Below, one piece after another: positions 5,788 through 6,059 of a DNA stretch of 6,059 nt; within the stretch, counting starts at the first letter, position 1; each line of letters opens with the position of its first letter. The stretch is from CAZKFH01 sp050693165 (GTDB lineage Bacteria > Actinomycetota > UBA4738 > CALAEC01): the NCBI GenBank assembly GCA_050693165.1, contig JBOGVX010000060.1:1-6059 (forward strand). The letters are read 5' to 3'. A program made the translations under genes and the position numbers. A model generated the notes under the pieces. That model saw only the letters and a program-made list of their open reading frames with translations, had not been told where the DNA came from and ran no database searches.

Positions 5788-5861
5788 TTACAAGTGATCC
5801 TGCGAGGTTTCAGATCCTCGTCGGCGGCCTCCTCAAGTACCTGAAGGAGCCGAGAGTCTAG
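5784..5861 (+). pseudogene. Aconitase C-terminal remnant, also readable as a 25-aa ORF
   Basis: From 5811 the frame reads QILVGGLLKYLKEPRV and stops at TAG 5859-5861; aconitase ends QILAGGLLKYLKSNAR. Nothing else of aconitase precedes it, so it is a detached gene tail, most simply the original end of the aconitase gene left beside radC after an insertion. The same frame is open back to ATG 5784, which overlaps the preceding TGA as ATGA, so a 25-residue peptide could be made by coupling. Nine of its residues before the homology are not aconitase-like. Whether the peptide is expressed is unknown; the remnant reading is the safer one. Confidence 0.6.
5811..5846 (+). repeat. Direct repeat copy 2 (possible attachment site on the radC side)
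   Basis: Second copy of the 36-bp aconitase-tail repeat (34/36 identical to 4908-4943), in the same orientation. The two mismatches are adjacent, at 5821-5822, and change alanine to valine (GCG to GTC). The reading frame continues to a different tail (EPRV, stop at 5859-5861), so both copies keep an in-frame gene end. Confidence 0.85.
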
Positions 5862-5896
5862 GCACTTAGTTCACCTTCCATGTCAGTGGGAGGGTC

Positions 5897-5902
5897 TAGC
5901 CT
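5897..5902 (+). promoter_or_regulatory. Weak candidate -10 box upstream of radC
   Basis: TAGCCT fits TAnnnT and ends nine bases before ATG 5912. This would give a leaderless or nearly leaderless radC transcript. The only purine-rich run, GGGAGGG at 5888-5894, is 17 bases from the ATG, too far for a normal ribosome site. No convincing -35 box is seen. Support is slight. Confidence 0.22.
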
Positions 5903-5911
5903 CGCGCCCGA

Positions 5912-6059
5912 ATGCGAATCTCGGATCTCCAGACCGATGAGCGACCCCGCGAGAGGCTTTGGAGGTCGGGACCGAGGTCTCTGGCTGCGCGCGAGCTCCT
6001 CGCCCTGCTACTTCGAAGCGGAATCCCGGGGCGCAGCGCCTTAGCCCTGGCTGACGAGC
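5912..6059 (+). CDS. radC: RadC family protein (UPF0758), N-terminal part, cut by the window end
   Basis: The 49 codons visible read MRISDLQTDERPRERLWRSG and continue through RSLAARELLALLLRSGIPG and SALALADE. This is the characteristic start of RadC: a short strand, the DERPRERL motif, then the helical ELLALLLRSG segment. RadC was once thought to be a DNA repair protein; its actual role is unsettled. The C-terminal JAB/MPN metalloprotease-like domain (HxHPSG and related residues) would lie beyond the window. ATG 5912 is the first possible start, because an in-frame TAG at 5897-5899 lies just upstream. It begins 50 bases after the second aconitase tail, so in the ancestor it probably followed aconitase directly. 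Confidence 0.85.
   Translation, partial: MRISDLQTDERPRERLWRSGPRSLAARELLALLLRSGIPGRSALALADE

Larger units (their letters stand above)
4944..5846 (+). mobile_element. Putative small integrative cassette in the aconitase 3' end
   Basis: One repeat unit (903 bp) separates the two copies of the aconitase 3' end. The DNA in between has clearly lower GC: 50% at 5221-5280, 55% at 5341-5400, 57% at 5641-5700 and 55% at 5701-5760, against 63-70% in sampled lines of the main genes. It carries its own promoter and two coupled small genes. Each repeat copy reads in frame to a stop, as expected when an element enters a gene end and brings a replacement tail. No integrase, transposase or terminal inverted repeat is visible, so it would need a recombinase acting in trans, or be a decayed remnant. 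A partial duplication of the aconitase end joined to foreign DNA by another route is the main alternative. Confidence 0.42.

Noticed and set aside
4944..5846. Insertion sequence or integron gene cassette
   Set aside because: No transposase, no terminal inverted repeats, and no attC-like structure could be found. The flanking repeats are long pieces of a coding gene rather than a short target duplication.

Overview
The window comes from a high-GC bacterial chromosome. Hand counts give 63-70% GC in sampled 60-base stretches of the main genes. The aconitase gene appears leaderless, with a TAnnnT -10 box six bases before its ATG and no usable Shine-Dalgarno. Leaderless genes, high GC and the gene families seen here fit an Actinomycetota-like lineage, but the sequence does not prove this.

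Region 1 (1-2504, + strand) is a cyclic-di-GMP module. The first gene is cut by the window start. It encodes the end of a GAF-like sensor domain, a diguanylate cyclase domain with an intact GGEEF site and an RxxD product-inhibition site, and a proline-rich tail. It overlaps the next gene by a GTGA. That gene encodes a membrane-anchored protein with a degenerate GGDEF domain (GKDEF) and a complete EAL phosphodiesterase domain. A synthase and a hydrolase of the same messenger are thus translationally coupled.

Region 2 (2509-3026) holds one minus-strand gene for a small SRPBCC-fold protein, convergent with the EAL gene and only 4 bases from it. It is divergent from the aconitase gene across a 74-base gap that carries promoter-like sequences for both directions.

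Region 3 (3027-4958, + strand) is a complete single-chain aconitase of the bacterial form usually called putative or Aquifex-type (about 640 aa). Most active-site residues are present, but the first canonical iron-sulfur ligand position (GSC in the family) reads GSS, with a cysteine four residues upstream.

Region 4 (4908-5861) is the most interesting part. The last codons of the aconitase gene occur twice, as a 36-bp direct repeat (34/36 identical, including 24 exact bases) at 4908-4943 and 5811-5846. Each copy reads in frame to its own stop codon, with different last residues (SNAR and EPRV). Between the copies lies about 0.87 kb of lower-GC DNA (50-57% in sampled lines). It carries its own promoter and a GTGA-coupled pair of small genes: a 129-aa three-helix membrane protein and an 84-aa DUF4177-like protein. 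This looks like a small integrative cassette, or the remnant of one, that entered the 3' end of the aconitase gene and supplied a replacement gene end. No recombinase is visible in the window.

Region 5 (5912-6059) is the start of a radC gene, cut by the window end. The likely ancestral arrangement is aconitase followed directly by radC.
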